34,267 nt of DNA from Eggerthellaceae bacterium (GCA_030533105.1 JAUNJT010000006.1:1-34267); one strand, 5' to 3'; counted from the first letter of the stretch, positions 1-10,130 are shown. The notes: a model not told the origin generated them from the sequence alone. Numbers and translations: made by a program.

Positions 1-682
<682 letters not shown>

Positions 683-792
683 TTAGCACCTGCCGGCGCA
701 TGCGCGCCGGGCGGTCGCGTTCCACGTTGACGGCGCCATGCAGCCGCCAGGGCGCGCGCACGCGCGCGAAAGGCGGAACGGAGAACATGCCA
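683..792 (+). other. 23S-5S internal transcribed spacer
   Basis: This GC-rich spacer of about 110 bases holds no tRNA. It contains a strong hairpin (CCGGCGC, loop ATGC, GCGCCGG) near 692-709 and an alternating GC/CG run near 750-770. Its end (785-791, ACATGCC) pairs with the sequence just after the 5S gene, forming an extended processing stem. Confidence 0.8.
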
Positions 793-911
793 TGCGAGCG
801 CGACCATGGAGGCGGGGATCACCCGATCCCATTCCGAACTCGGCAGTTAAGCCCGCCATCGCCGAAAGTACTGCGGTGCAGTCCGTGGGAGGATAGGACG
901 TCGTGCTCGCA
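793..911 (+). rRNA. rrf: 5S ribosomal RNA
   Basis: The conserved core CCGAACTC begins at 834, 41 bases from the inferred 5' end, as in E. coli 5S. The terminal helix is TGCGAGC (793-799) paired with GCTCGCA (905-911), giving a length of 119 bases, close to the usual size. Immediately outside, ACATGCC (785-791) pairs with GGCATGT (913-919), so the precursor stem runs on beyond the mature ends. The gene closes the rRNA operon. Confidence 0.95.
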
Positions 912-930
912 GGGCATGTTTTTCTATTCA

Positions 931-951
931 GGCACTCCGTATGCGAGTGCC
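931..951 (+). other. Hairpin after 5S rRNA
   Basis: GGCACTC (931-937) pairs perfectly with GAGTGCC (945-951) around a seven-base loop. It is too short for a tRNA and has no T-run of its own. It sits between the T-run after the 5S stem and the clearer terminator downstream, so it may protect the 3' end or assist termination. Confidence 0.6.
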
Positions 952-960
952 AAACAGTAA

Positions 961-990
961 GGACCCGCGTTGCGGGCCCTTTTGTTTTCT
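961..990 (+). terminator. rRNA operon terminator
   Basis: The arm GGACCCGC (961-968) pairs with GCGGGCCC (972-979), with one A-C mismatch and a three-base loop, and is followed by a T-rich tract (TTTTGTTTT) to about 988. This is a classic intrinsic terminator for plus-strand rRNA transcription. The minus-strand exporter operon ends at 1015, so it also marks the boundary between the two converging units. It has no T-run on the minus side. Confidence 0.85.
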
Positions 991-1014
991 ATGGAATGAT
1001 GTTAGAAAATCTTT

Positions 1015-2859
1015 CTACTCTTCGGCTTCCTGAGCTTTGGCCATCGCCAATCTCTTGCAGATCAAGAGCTTCTCGGAATTGTCGAAGCGGTTTCCATCGC
1101 CGAGGAACTCGAATCCTTCGATCATCTGGGCATGGTTTCCAACATAGGTCAGCGCCTTCGAGACGCTGTCGATGTCCTTGACATCTTCGAAGAGCAAAAG
1201 CGCATGGAGCGATCCCGCGAATGCCCCGACGATGGTGTTGTCTATCGTATTGGTGAGCGAGCTCACGACGATTCTGAACGACGTGTAGCCATCTTTGGCC
1301 CATTCCTCGGCAATCCAGTCATTGACCTGCTCGTTCGCGTCGTAAGGCTCCTTGCCGTCGAAATGGACGATCTCAAGGCCGTTTTCGGTAGCGTACTCGT
1401 AGATCTTCGTTACGCGACCCTTGGTGGTACCGACGAAGACGATGCGCTTGAAGTCTCCGATCACGTCTAAGATGCGCTCCGGCCCCTCCTCGCCATCGAC
1501 GTTGAACACTGGCGTGTGATTGACGTAGACGTAGGGCATGAGCGAGAGAAGCGAGATGCCGTAATTGGGATCGAGTGCCGAATAGACGATCGCCGTCGAG
1601 TTCCAGGTGGCCCCCATCGACTTGAAATGCCGATACGTTTCCGTTGAATCGAGGCAGAGGTCCGATTCGAGGACGGTGACGAGCGGTGTGTAATCCTCGT
1701 GCGAGAGCCCTCGCGCGATCTCTTCGGCCGATGTCTTCGTCCCTATGGCGTAAACGGTCTGGGGTCTGGATTTGAACGCGGTGAGCGTCGTCGCACTCGG
1801 GATAGCATCGTTATGGAGGTATTGCGGCGTTGTATTCAAGAAGCCGCAAACGCTTGTTGCGATGTAAGCGTCGATCGAGCGGGTATCGTTGAAGAGCACC
1901 ATAGCGGGGCTATCGATGCATTCAGCGGCCTCGGAAAGCTTGATCGCGGTATCGAAACGGTCCGTTCCGCAAATGGAACGGGGGATCTCGATGCTCTCCT
2001 CGTCGAATTCGAAATTGAGTGCATCCAAGATGGCCTTTTCGGCCTCGTTGCTTCCGACGCGTCCGCCGAGCAGGCGGTATAAGCCGCAAACCTCTTTGGC
2101 ATCGCCTAAGATGCGCGTGTTGCCCTTCTCGATCCAGATGGCCTTGTTGCAGAGACGCTCGATCTGGTTCGTATCGTGGGATACGATCAAAACGGTGACG
2201 TCGTATTCCTCGATGAGCGTTCGGATGCGATCCTCGCATTTCTGTTGGAACATGAAGTCGCCGACGGCAAGCACCTCGTCGACGATGAGCAGGTCGGGGA
2301 CGATGATGGTGGCGATAGCGAACGCGATGCGCGCAACCATGCCCGAGGAATAGTTCTTAAGCGGGATATCGAGGAAGTCCTGCACTTCGGCGAACTCGAC
2401 GATCTCATCGAAGTGCTGGTTGATGAATTCCTTCGAGTATCCGAGCAAAGCGCCGTTTAAGTAGATGTTCTCACGTGCGGTGAGGTCCATGTCGAAGCCA
2501 GCGCCGAGCTCGATGAGCGGGGCGATATGCCCGTTGACGGTGACCGATCCCTCGCTTGGCTCGAGCACGCCGGCGACGACCTTGAGCATCGTCGATTTAC
2601 CGGAGCCGTTCGTGCCCAGGATGCCGAACACGTCGCCTTTGCGGACCGTGAACGAGACATCGTTGAGGGCGCGCAGTTCCTTGAAGCGCAGCTCGCCATG
2701 GGCGATGGCGATGAAGTATTCCTTGAGGCTGTTGAGCTGCTCGCTCGCCATATTGAAGATCATCGAGACATGATCGACATCGACCATGACCTCTTTCGAG
2801 GCGTCATCTTCGAACTTAACGCGTCGCTCGATTTGGGAGTTTATGGTGTATCGGGGCAT
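1015..2859 (-). CDS. Polysaccharide ABC exporter ATPase (Wzt/TagH type) with C-terminal CWB2-like triple repeat
   Basis: This is the ATPase subunit that would power export of a wall or surface polysaccharide through the permease encoded just upstream. Residues 25-265 form the nucleotide-binding domain: Walker A GTNGSGKST (82-90), signature YSSGM (170-174), Walker B LLIVDEVLAVGD (190-201) and H-loop His228. Residues about 296-600 are not the usual Wzt carbohydrate-binding beta-sandwich. They read as three cell-wall-binding-2 (CWB2) repeats: ICGTDRFDTAIKL then VYAIGT; LDSTETY then VVYSALDPNYG, NHTPV and RIVFVGTT; and a third with IDNTIVGAFAG and FLGDGNRFDN. No signal peptide or membrane segment is visible, so the repeats should be cytosolic. 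The start is backed by AAGGTGAT upstream of ATG. It follows the permease gene after 19 bases. The ATPase call is secure; the CWB2 assignment is by pattern and awaits a profile search. Confidence 0.93.
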   Translation of the reverse strand: MPRYTINSQIERRVKFEDDASKEVMVDVDHVSMIFNMASEQLNSLKEYFIAIAHGELRFKELRALNDVSFTVRKGDVFGILGTNGSGKSTMLKVVAGVLEPSEGSVTVNGHIAPLIELGAGFDMDLTARENIYLNGALLGYSKEFINQHFDEIVEFAEVQDFLDIPLKNYSSGMVARIAFAIATIIVPDLLIVDEVLAVGDFMFQQKCEDRIRTLIEEYDVTVLIVSHDTNQIERLCNKAIWIEKGNTRILGDAKEVCGLYRLLGGRVGSNEAEKAILDALNFEFDEESIEIPRSICGTDRFDTAIKLSEAAECIDSPAMVLFNDTRSIDAYIATSVCGFLNTTPQYLHNDAIPSATTLTAFKSRPQTVYAIGTKTSAEEIARGLSHEDYTPLVTVLESDLCLDSTETYRHFKSMGATWNSTAIVYSALDPNYGISLLSLMPYVYVNHTPVFNVDGEEGPERILDVIGDFKRIVFVGTTKGRVTKIYEYATENGLEIVHFDGKEPYDANEQVNDWIAEEWAKDGYTSFRIVVSSLTNTIDNTIVGAFAGSLHALLLFEDVKDIDSVSKALTYVGNHAQMIEGFEFLGDGNRFDNSEKLLICKRLAMAKAQEAEE

Positions 2860-2878
2860 TGATGATCACCTTGGCGCA

Positions 2879-3664
2879 TTACACATAGAGGATGAACTTG
2901 TTCTGGGTCTTCTTGAACACCAACAGGCCGATCAAGAACGTGGATATCGCCATGCCGAAGCAGATGAGATTCTCGGTGAGGTCGGGTGTGACGTTCCAGA
3001 GCGCGATGTCACGGAGATACGTGACATAGTGGTACATGGGATTGAAGGCCTCTGCCTGAAGCATCCAATCCGGAACGATCTCGATGGGGTAGAAAAGCGG
3101 CGTCGCGTACGTCCATGCCGGGATGACGACGCTCCAGAGGTGCAATACATCACGGAAGAATACCGCGAGAGAGGAAAGCAGAAGCCCGAGGCCCGTGCTG
3201 AAGAGCAGCATGAAGATGAGCAGAAGCGGCATGTAGAGCAGATTCAGCGTCGGCGCGATTTGGAAATAGATCATTACCGCGGCGACGGCGATGAGCGAGA
3301 GCATGTAGTTCACGAGCGTGAACAGGACCTTCTCGACGGGGAAGATCATCTTGTTGATGCGGATCTTCTTGATGAGAGGCGCGGAATCGATGATCGAATT
3401 CATCGCGCTCGTGGTGGAGTCCGCCATCAGCGCGAACAGGGTGTTGCCCAAGATCAAATAGAGCGGGAAATTCTCGATATCGAATTTGAAGAAGCTCGAG
3501 AATACCGCAGTCAGCACGACCATCATGAGCAAGGGATTGAGCACCGACCACAATACGCCTAGAACGGAACGGCGATACTTCAATTTGAAGTCGCGTGAAA
3601 CCAGCGATGTGATCGTATGCCAATTGCGCTGCATCTCGTTGCTATGATGCGTGCCTTGTTTCAT
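2879..3664 (-). CDS. Polysaccharide ABC exporter permease (Wzm/TagG, ABC-2 type)
   Basis: This 261-residue integral membrane subunit partners the ATPase encoded downstream, in the order permease then ATPase that is usual for TagGH and Wzm-Wzt pairs. The N-terminus has the family pattern of an amphipathic stretch with FKLKYRRSVLGVLWSVLNP before the first membrane span. About six hydrophobic segments follow, including LIAVAAVMIYF and the terminal span GMAISTFLIGLLVF. The length matches the family (about 255-275). AAAGGG precedes the chosen ATG; an internal Met at residue 11 is a less likely start. It probably moves an undecaprenyl-pyrophosphate-linked glycan across the membrane. An extended -10 promoter lies 39 bases upstream. 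Confidence 0.93.
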   Translation of the reverse strand: MKQGTHHSNEMQRNWHTITSLVSRDFKLKYRRSVLGVLWSVLNPLLMMVVLTAVFSSFFKFDIENFPLYLILGNTLFALMADSTTSAMNSIIDSAPLIKKIRINKMIFPVEKVLFTLVNYMLSLIAVAAVMIYFQIAPTLNLLYMPLLLIFMLLFSTGLGLLLSSLAVFFRDVLHLWSVVIPAWTYATPLFYPIEIVPDWMLQAEAFNPMYHYVTYLRDIALWNVTPDLTENLICFGMAISTFLIGLLVFKKTQNKFILYV

Positions 3665-3702
3665 TCGTTGCCCTTTATTGACGGGATTAAACGCAACTAG
3701 TA

Positions 3703-3711
3703 ATTATAGCA
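3703..3711 (-). promoter_or_regulatory. Extended -10 promoter of the exporter operon
   Basis: Read on the minus strand this is TGCTATAAT, a perfect extended -10 (TGnTATAAT) 39 bases before the permease start codon. No good -35 hexamer is seen 16-18 bases upstream, which is tolerated by extended -10 promoters. It suggests the exporter pair can be transcribed apart from the glycosyltransferase gene upstream. Confidence 0.6.
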
Positions 3712-3794
3712 CCTCGAAAACGACGCGATATGCGCGGCGCATCCCGCTACGATAACCACATTTTCTCGTTTCGAAGAGGGAAGTCCATCTTTTG

Positions 3795-6074
3795 TCATTC
3801 TTCGGGATGCGTTGCGTATCCGAAGTATTCGATGCCGTGCCGGTTCAGAACCACCGTAAGCCCGTAGTCGCGACCCAGATGATAGAAGCACCCCTCTGGA
3901 CCGAGCTGCTGGAAGTTTGCGCTGTAGAAGGGATCCCCTTCGGTGTAATACGAAGCCCAGCGCTTTTTGAAGAGCGCGATGTTCTGGACCTTCCTCGCCG
4001 CGTACGCAGCATCGTCGCATCCGAACCGCGGATAGGGGTCATGGCGGTAGACCTCCGCAAGGGGGGTGTAGACGACGTATTTGCCCGTCTCGTGCAGCCG
4101 CAGGCAATAATCGATGCCCTGATAGTCGTCGAGGAATGATGGGTCGAATCCGCCCAAATCGTCGAACAGGCTCTTTCTCGTCATCATGCACGAAGAGGAG
4201 ACGGCGCTGACATCTTGGACATCGTCCCGAAGCCCGAAGTAGCTGAACATGCTGATAGTCGAGTTCTGATTCAGATAATGCACATCGTTTCCGCCGATGG
4301 CGATGCCGGCATGGAAGACGGTTTCGTCTGCGCACATGATGCGTCCTCCGACGCAGCCGACATATTCATGCTGGAAGTATCCGCGCATAGCCGAAAGCCA
4401 GTTCGGAGTGATTACTTGGACATCATGGGAGAGGAGAACGAGGAATTCGCCTTTCGCATGGGCGGCTCCGCATGCGAACGCACGCGCAGAATCGATGGGA
4501 TCCGACTCCTCGCCATCCGCAATCCTTACCACGTTGAACCTATCGCTCTTCTCGGAGATGGCCCCATAGTACGTCAGGGTCTCATCGTCTGTGGTGCCGC
4601 AATCGACGATGATCACCTCATAGTTGGTGTAGGTTGTCTTGTTCGCGATAGAGGTGATGCATGTGTCGAGCAGGCGGTAATCATCGCAGGAGGGGATGAT
4701 GATCGTAATGAGGTCGCTCTCGTCGAGCGTATAGTTCGCATAGTATCTGAACGGCACTTTCCTCAAATCGATTGCAGCATCGATGCCGAGGCGCTCGAAA
4801 TGCCGCTCGAGGGAAATCATGCCCGCACGTGTGGCATAGGGCTTGTTGGTCGAATCGTTCGCGACCGATGTCGGGTTGATGCGCCAATGGTAGAGCACCC
4901 TGCGCACGTGATGGACGTAGCGCGCCTTCTCGGTTGCACGCAAAACGCAGTTGTAGTCCTGCGCGCCATCCACTTCCGCACCTGCAGGCTCGAGCGACTT
5001 CAAGATAGAGGCGCGGACCGTGAGCATATGGCAGATGTAGTTATGGCAATGCAAGAGGTCGGGGGAATAATCCGGCTTGAGGAACGGATGCATGTATTCG
5101 CCGTTCGGAGTCAGCTTATCCTCGTCGCAATAGAGCACATCGGTTTCGGGATGGGCATTGATCGCGCTCGCATATTCGAACAGGATGTCGGGCTCGATGG
5201 TGTCATCGTGATCGAAGAAGCTTATGAAATCGCCGATGGCGGCCTTCATGCCCTCGTTCGTGTTCAACGTGATGCCCAGGTTCTCCTCCAAGGTGACCAC
5301 GGTGATGCGCTCGTCTGAATCGGCTATCTCTGCGACGGCTTCGGTGAGCTCGTCGATCTCGGGGCTCGCATTGACCAAGACGAGCTGCCAGTACGGATAG
5401 CTTTGGGCGAGTACGGATTGCACCATGTCGTTGAAGTAATCGAGGGGTGTTTTGTATAAGGGGACGATGATGCTGAAGATGGGGTTGGCATCGAGGACGG
5501 AGGTACGCTGCATATCAAGCACCGCCTCGCTCGCCTTGTGCCAATAGAACCATTCCGGATAGCTGAAATCATTCTCCGCGCTTTGGGTGAGCATGCCGCA
5601 CTCATGCAGCATCCTGCCATAGTCGGACTCGCGGAAGACGAATTTGCCGGCGATTTCGGGGCAAGCTTCGTTTACAAGGGAAATCGCGTAGGAAGAAATG
5701 CGCTTAGGCAGCTGGATGGTGACGAGAAGCTCTGTGAGCATGCGCCCATCGCTTATGATCTCAGAGTCGATGACGTGCTTCGCGATGACGATCGTCTTGC
5801 AGGTCTGCTTTCTTCCGAATGCCGCCGATGCTACGCAGGAAAGCGTATCGGTATCTTTCCAAGGAGCGACGAGCGATACGCGAAGGTTGTTCCAATACCT
5901 ATCCTCGATGATCTCAATGATGCTTATCTTGGTAATCGATAGGGGATCGTCGCCATCGCCTTGCTTGTAATGGCTGTCGATGATCAGGTCGTTGCGCGCA
6001 TCGTTGATGCGGCGCACGGCCGAGAGAACCCTCTGCTTGTTCTTGCTGAGATAGAGGCGGGTTATGGATTTCAC
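3795..6074 (-). CDS. Two-domain GT2 glycosyltransferase (rhamnan-type)
   Basis: This 759-residue protein has two GT-A family 2 domains in tandem, probably adding sugars (rhamnose is the likely donor, given the rml genes) to a wall glycan at the cytosolic face of the membrane. An N-terminal region of about 190 residues is unassigned. Domain 1 begins near residue 199 (FSIIVPLYKTP) with its DxD motif at DHDD (288-291). Domain 2 begins near 455 (LITIIIP) with SHDV (549-552) in the DxD position. The GTG start at 6074 is chosen because AGGAG lies eight bases upstream; an in-frame ATG at 6125 lacks such a site. It is paralogous to the genes at 10131 and 13245, sharing blocks such as LEPDILFEY/IEPDILFEY and VLYCDED. 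Donor and acceptor cannot be read from sequence. Confidence 0.88.
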   Translation of the reverse strand: MKSITRLYLSKNKQRVLSAVRRINDARNDLIIDSHYKQGDGDDPLSITKISIIEIIEDRYWNNLRVSLVAPWKDTDTLSCVASAAFGRKQTCKTIVIAKHVIDSEIISDGRMLTELLVTIQLPKRISSYAISLVNEACPEIAGKFVFRESDYGRMLHECGMLTQSAENDFSYPEWFYWHKASEAVLDMQRTSVLDANPIFSIIVPLYKTPLDYFNDMVQSVLAQSYPYWQLVLVNASPEIDELTEAVAEIADSDERITVVTLEENLGITLNTNEGMKAAIGDFISFFDHDDTIEPDILFEYASAINAHPETDVLYCDEDKLTPNGEYMHPFLKPDYSPDLLHCHNYICHMLTVRASILKSLEPAGAEVDGAQDYNCVLRATEKARYVHHVRRVLYHWRINPTSVANDSTNKPYATRAGMISLERHFERLGIDAAIDLRKVPFRYYANYTLDESDLITIIIPSCDDYRLLDTCITSIANKTTYTNYEVIIVDCGTTDDETLTYYGAISEKSDRFNVVRIADGEESDPIDSARAFACGAAHAKGEFLVLLSHDVQVITPNWLSAMRGYFQHEYVGCVGGRIMCADETVFHAGIAIGGNDVHYLNQNSTISMFSYFGLRDDVQDVSAVSSSCMMTRKSLFDDLGGFDPSFLDDYQGIDYCLRLHETGKYVVYTPLAEVYRHDPYPRFGCDDAAYAARKVQNIALFKKRWASYYTEGDPFYSANFQQLGPEGCFYHLGRDYGLTVVLNRHGIEYFGYATHPEE

Positions 6075-6237
6075 GGAACGCGCTCCTTTTGTGGAACAGG
6101 TCATGCGCTGCAAAACGCGCTGCATTCAAGACGGTTGTCTCTACGATGATACATGAAGAGTTTTTCGCATTCGTGATAGTTGACCGTATAACACGACAAC
6201 TGCAAAAACCATCAGCTCATCTTCGCCAAGATGGCGG

Positions 6238-6243
6238 TATAAT
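6238..6243 (+). promoter_or_regulatory. Candidate -10 for histidine phosphatase gene
   Basis: TATAAT lies 39 bases before the start codon of the next gene, a suitable distance. The hexamer 17 bases upstream (GCTCAT) is a poor -35 and there is no TGn extension, so support rests on the -10 alone. Confidence 0.4.
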
Positions 6244-6282
6244 CCCCTTCGGCAAAAATGCCCCAAGAAGAAAGAGCATTAC

Positions 6283-6927
6283 ATGAAGATCTACATCATC
6301 CGTCACGGTGAGACCTCGGCGAACGTCGCGGGCGTTTTCCAAGGCAGGCTCGATACGGAATTGCTTGAAAGCGGCTTGGCGTTAGCGTCGTCGGTTGGAC
6401 ATGCGCTCTCGGATGTGCGCTTCGATGCCGCATTCGCGTCCCCTCTAACGCGCTCTCAGATCACCGCCCGCGCGTTGCTGGATGCGAGCGGGAATGAGGA
6501 CGTGCCCGTCCAAATCGATGAGCGTTTATTCGAGATCTCGGTGGGGCTGTGCGAGGGCAAGCATTTCCGCCCGGGAGAATGCGAAGTGGATGAGCAGTAT
6601 CTTCATGGGTATTTCGATGACCCGCTTCATTTCGATGGCTTTCCTGAGGGCGAGAGCACACAAGAGGTATGCGAGCGCACACAGGATTTCCTCAAGGACC
6701 TTTCACGGAAGGACTACGAATCAGCCCTTGTCTCCACGCATGGATTCGCACTTCGTGCGATGCTCAACATGGTCTATGATGATCCATCCGATTTCTGGCA
6801 CGGCGGTGTTCCGCTGAATTGCTCGGTGAGCATCGTGGATGCGCATGACGGGTGTTTCGAGCTTATAGGCGACGATGTCGTCTTCTATGACCAAAGCCAG
6901 GTAAGCGACTGGTTCTCCGAGCATTGA
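6283..6927 (+). CDS. Histidine phosphatase superfamily protein (phosphoglycerate mutase-like)
   Basis: This 214-residue cytosolic protein carries the branch-1 histidine phosphatase signature RHGET at residues 8-12, where the His is the phosphorylated nucleophile. ASPLTRSQITA and a second catalytic His in STHGFALRAML follow, in the right order. The length is typical for small phosphatases of this family (about 200-220). GAAAGAG lies a few bases before the ATG. It sits divergently from the glycosyltransferase gene and ahead of the rml genes, but nothing in the sequence ties it to glycan synthesis. The substrate is unknown; true phosphoglycerate mutase activity is unlikely at this length. Confidence 0.9.
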   Translation: MKIYIIRHGETSANVAGVFQGRLDTELLESGLALASSVGHALSDVRFDAAFASPLTRSQITARALLDASGNEDVPVQIDERLFEISVGLCEGKHFRPGECEVDEQYLHGYFDDPLHFDGFPEGESTQEVCERTQDFLKDLSRKDYESALVSTHGFALRAMLNMVYDDPSDFWHGGVPLNCSVSIVDAHDGCFELIGDDVVFYDQSQVSDWFSEH

Positions 6928-7046
6928 TCTGACCCGCCGTTTGCGGTGATGGATGCGGCGCGATTGCGCGGCTTCCTCGTGCAATCGTTTGTCGACAGTG
7001 CTACACAACCCCTTCACATGCCAGCATGCTGACGTGCACTTCGTTG

Positions 7047-7052
7047 TATAAT
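7047..7052 (+). promoter_or_regulatory. Candidate -10 of the rml operon
   Basis: A perfect TATAAT lies in an AT-rich patch (GTTGTATAATACTAATTT) ahead of rmlA. No clear -35 hexamer is seen at the expected distance. Transcription from here would give an unusually long leader of about 150 bases. Confidence 0.5.
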
Positions 7053-7068
7053 ACTAATTTAGGTTTTT

Positions 7069-7130
7069 AGGCCTTCTTTCAGGATGCATTCGCTCCAAAG
7101 GATGCGTGAAAGCGTCTTGCGAAGTGGCCT
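7069..7130 (+). promoter_or_regulatory. Structured leader upstream of rmlA
   Basis: The outer arms AGGCC (7069-7073) and GGCCT (7126-7130) enclose CTTTCA (7076-7081) paired with TGAAAG (7107-7112). Inside those, GCATTC (7086-7091) pairs with GGATGC (7100-7105), including one G-U, around an eight-base loop. The nested pairs suggest a folded RNA element, but I do not recognise a known riboswitch and no T-run follows. Confidence 0.35.
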
Positions 7131-7208
7131 TAAGCGAGGTTTTGACTCGCATTTTAAGTGCAATGCGGCATCGAGATGCTTCGAGCGATCTTAAAGAAAG
7201 GAAGCGAG

Positions 7209-8111
7209 ATGAAGGGCATCATCCTAGCAGGGGGGAGCGGTACGAGGCTGTACCCGCTGACCACGGTGACGAGCAAGCAGCTTTTGCCCGTGTACGACAA
7301 GCCCATGGTGTACTACCCTCTGTCCGTGCTCATGATGGCGGGTATCCGCGACATACTCATCATCTCCACGCCGCAAGACCTGCCCAATTTCCAGCGCCTG
7401 CTCAAGGACGGCTCCGATTATGGCGTGAAGCTCTCGTATGCCGAGCAGCCGTCTCCCGATGGACTCGCCCAGGCGTTCATCATCGGTGAGGAATTCATCG
7501 ATGGCGATTCCTGCGCGCTCGTCTTAGGCGATAACATCTTCTACGGCAATGGCTTGAGGCGCCATCTGCGCCAAGCAGTCGCGTCTGCCGAGGAAAAGGG
7601 CGGGGCGACGGTGTTCGGCTACTATGTCGACGATCCCTGGAGATTCGGCGTGGTGGAGTTCGACGAGGACTTCAATGCGGTCTCTATCGAGGAGAAGCCC
7701 GCTGAGCCGAAGTCCAATTATGCCGTTACCGGTTTGTACTTCTACGATTCCCGCGTGTGCGAGTTCGCCAAGCAGGTGCGTCCGAGCGCCAGGGGCGAGC
7801 TCGAGATCACGACGCTGAACCAGATGTATCTTGCGGAGGGAACGCTCAACGTAGTCACCCTCGGACGCGGCTACGCATGGCTCGACACGGGCACCATGGA
7901 ATCGCTGTTCGAGGCGGGCCAGTTCGTGCGCACCGTGCAGGAGGCGCAAGGTCTTTCGATCTCCGTCATCGAGGAGATCGCATACGAGAACAACTGGATT
8001 TCCCGCGAGTGCCTCTTGGCTGCCGCGGAGCGCTACGGGAAGAGCCCGTATGGCGAGCACCTCAAGAAGGTCGCCGAGCGCAAGATCTACATTGAGAAAG
8101 AGGGGGAGTAG
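7209..8111 (+). CDS. rmlA: Glucose-1-phosphate thymidylyltransferase RmlA
   Basis: This enzyme joins glucose-1-phosphate and dTTP to give dTDP-glucose, the first step of dTDP-L-rhamnose synthesis in the cytosol. The 300-residue protein starts [18 protein letters not shown] with the nucleotidyltransferase signature GGSGTRLYP at 8-16. [31 protein letters not shown] and the late WLDTGT block are all typical of RmlA. The ATG at 7209 is preferred over an in-frame ATG at 7158 because GAAAGGAAG precedes it and the family motif then begins at the usual place. rmlD follows after three bases, so the genes are translationally close. Confidence 0.97.
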   Translation: MKGIILAGGSGTRLYPLTTVTSKQLLPVYDKPMVYYPLSVLMMAGIRDILIISTPQDLPNFQRLLKDGSDYGVKLSYAEQPSPDGLAQAFIIGEEFIDGDSCALVLGDNIFYGNGLRRHLRQAVASAEEKGGATVFGYYVDDPWRFGVVEFDEDFNAVSIEEKPAEPKSNYAVTGLYFYDSRVCEFAKQVRPSARGELEITTLNQMYLAEGTLNVVTLGRGYAWLDTGTMESLFEAGQFVRTVQEAQGLSISVIEEIAYENNWISRECLLAAAERYGKSPYGEHLKKVAERKIYIEKEGE

Positions 8112-8114
8112 GCG

Positions 8115-9056
8115 ATGAGGATACTGATCACGGGCGGTTTGGGACAGCTGGGCAACGAGCTTTCACGCTGCATTTCAACCGGCAGGGCGGAGATCGGCCC
8201 GATCCCCGCATCGTATGCTGATGCTGATGTGACATGCATCGACTACCACGAGCTCGACATCTCCGACGAGGCTGCGGTCGACGCATGGTTTGAAAACTAC
8301 GGCCCTTACGACCTCGTCGTCAATTCCGCCGCGATCACCAACGTCGACGGCTGCGAGAAGGATGAAGAGGGCGCGCACCGCGTCAACGCCGATGCCGTCG
8401 GGTATCTCGCCCGCGGAGCGGAAGGATGCGGAGCGAAGTTCGTCCACATCTCGACCGACTACGTCTTTCCTGGAACCGATCCCGTCCCGCGCACCGAAGA
8501 TGACCCGACCGGTCCGATCTCCGCATACGGCCGCACGAAGCTCGACGGCGAGAAGGAGGCGTTCGCGAATTGCAGCCGGACCTTCGTCTTGCGCACTGCG
8601 TGGCTGTATGGCTATGTCGGCAAGAACTTCGTGAAGACGATGGTGGGGCTTGGTTCCAAGCTCGATCACGTCACGGTCGTCGATGACCAGCTGGGCAATC
8701 CCACGAGCGCCAATGATCTTGCTTACGAGATCCTCTCGCTTGCCGATACCGATTGCTTTGGGCTGTTCCACTGCACCAACGAGGGGACATGCTCCTGGGC
8801 CGATTTCACCGAGGCGATCATGGAGGGCGCGGACCGCGATTGCGCGGTCGTGCGTTGCACCTCCGCCGAGTATAAAGAGAACAATCCGCAGAGCGCAGAC
8901 CGTCCGGCGTACTCCTCTTTGGAGAACCGCCATTTGGTACAGACTATCGGCAATAAGATGCGTCCATGGCAAGAGGCGCTCTCGACATACCTCGCCAATA
9001 TGCCCGCTCTCGCGAAGAATCCCTCGTGGGACGATTTGACGCAACCAGCGAAGTAG
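8115..9056 (+). CDS. rmlD: dTDP-4-dehydrorhamnose reductase RmlD
   Basis: This is the last step of dTDP-L-rhamnose synthesis: NAD(P)H-dependent reduction of dTDP-4-keto-L-rhamnose. The 313-residue short-chain-dehydrogenase-like protein opens with the nucleotide-binding loop GGLGQLG (7-13). It contains STDYVF and the catalytic Tyr-Lys pair in SAYGRTKLDGE, then LRTAWLYG and FHCTNEG, as in RmlD. GGGGGAG lies before the ATG. It lies between rmlA and rmlB, not beside rmlC, and is not fused to RmlC as it is in some other actinobacteria. Confidence 0.95.
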   Translation: MRILITGGLGQLGNELSRCISTGRAEIGPIPASYADADVTCIDYHELDISDEAAVDAWFENYGPYDLVVNSAAITNVDGCEKDEEGAHRVNADAVGYLARGAEGCGAKFVHISTDYVFPGTDPVPRTEDDPTGPISAYGRTKLDGEKEAFANCSRTFVLRTAWLYGYVGKNFVKTMVGLGSKLDHVTVVDDQLGNPTSANDLAYEILSLADTDCFGLFHCTNEGTCSWADFTEAIMEGADRDCAVVRCTSAEYKENNPQSADRPAYSSLENRHLVQTIGNKMRPWQEALSTYLANMPALAKNPSWDDLTQPAK

Positions 9057-9065
9057 GAGGAATAG

Positions 9066-10070
<1,005 letters not shown>

Positions 10071-10130
10071 GACCGGCAGGGGAGCTGAGGATTCGGCTCC
10101 ATCGAGGCGATTTCAAGGGAGAGGCTTCAT

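Larger units (their letters stand above)
6928..7208 (+). other. Intergenic region: weak terminator-like hairpin, promoter and structured rmlA leader
   Basis: There is no credible gene here. CGATTGC (6961-6967) and GCAATCG (6981-6987) form a stem followed by only three Ts, a weak terminator candidate for the phosphatase gene. A TATAAT at 7047-7052 is the likely rmlA promoter. From about 7060 to 7208 lies a leader of about 150 bases with nested pairings. Confidence 0.6.

Noticed and set aside
725-790. Repetitive GC/CG stretch as a possible CRISPR or repeat element
   Set aside because: There are no spaced direct repeats. It is part of the rRNA spacer. No CRISPR array, insertion sequence or attachment site was seen anywhere in the window.
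931-951. Possible tRNA after the 5S gene
   Set aside because: It is only a seven-base-pair hairpin; no cloverleaf, T-loop or anticodon arm can be drawn.
2786-3562. A 258-codon plus-strand frame across the exporter genes
   Set aside because: Its translation is low-complexity and rich in Glu, Arg and His. It is a shadow of the permease and ATPase genes.
4215-5318. A 367-codon plus-strand frame opposite the glycosyltransferase at 3795
   Set aside because: It has no recognisable motif and no ribosome binding site, and it lies wholly within a well-supported gene on the other strand.
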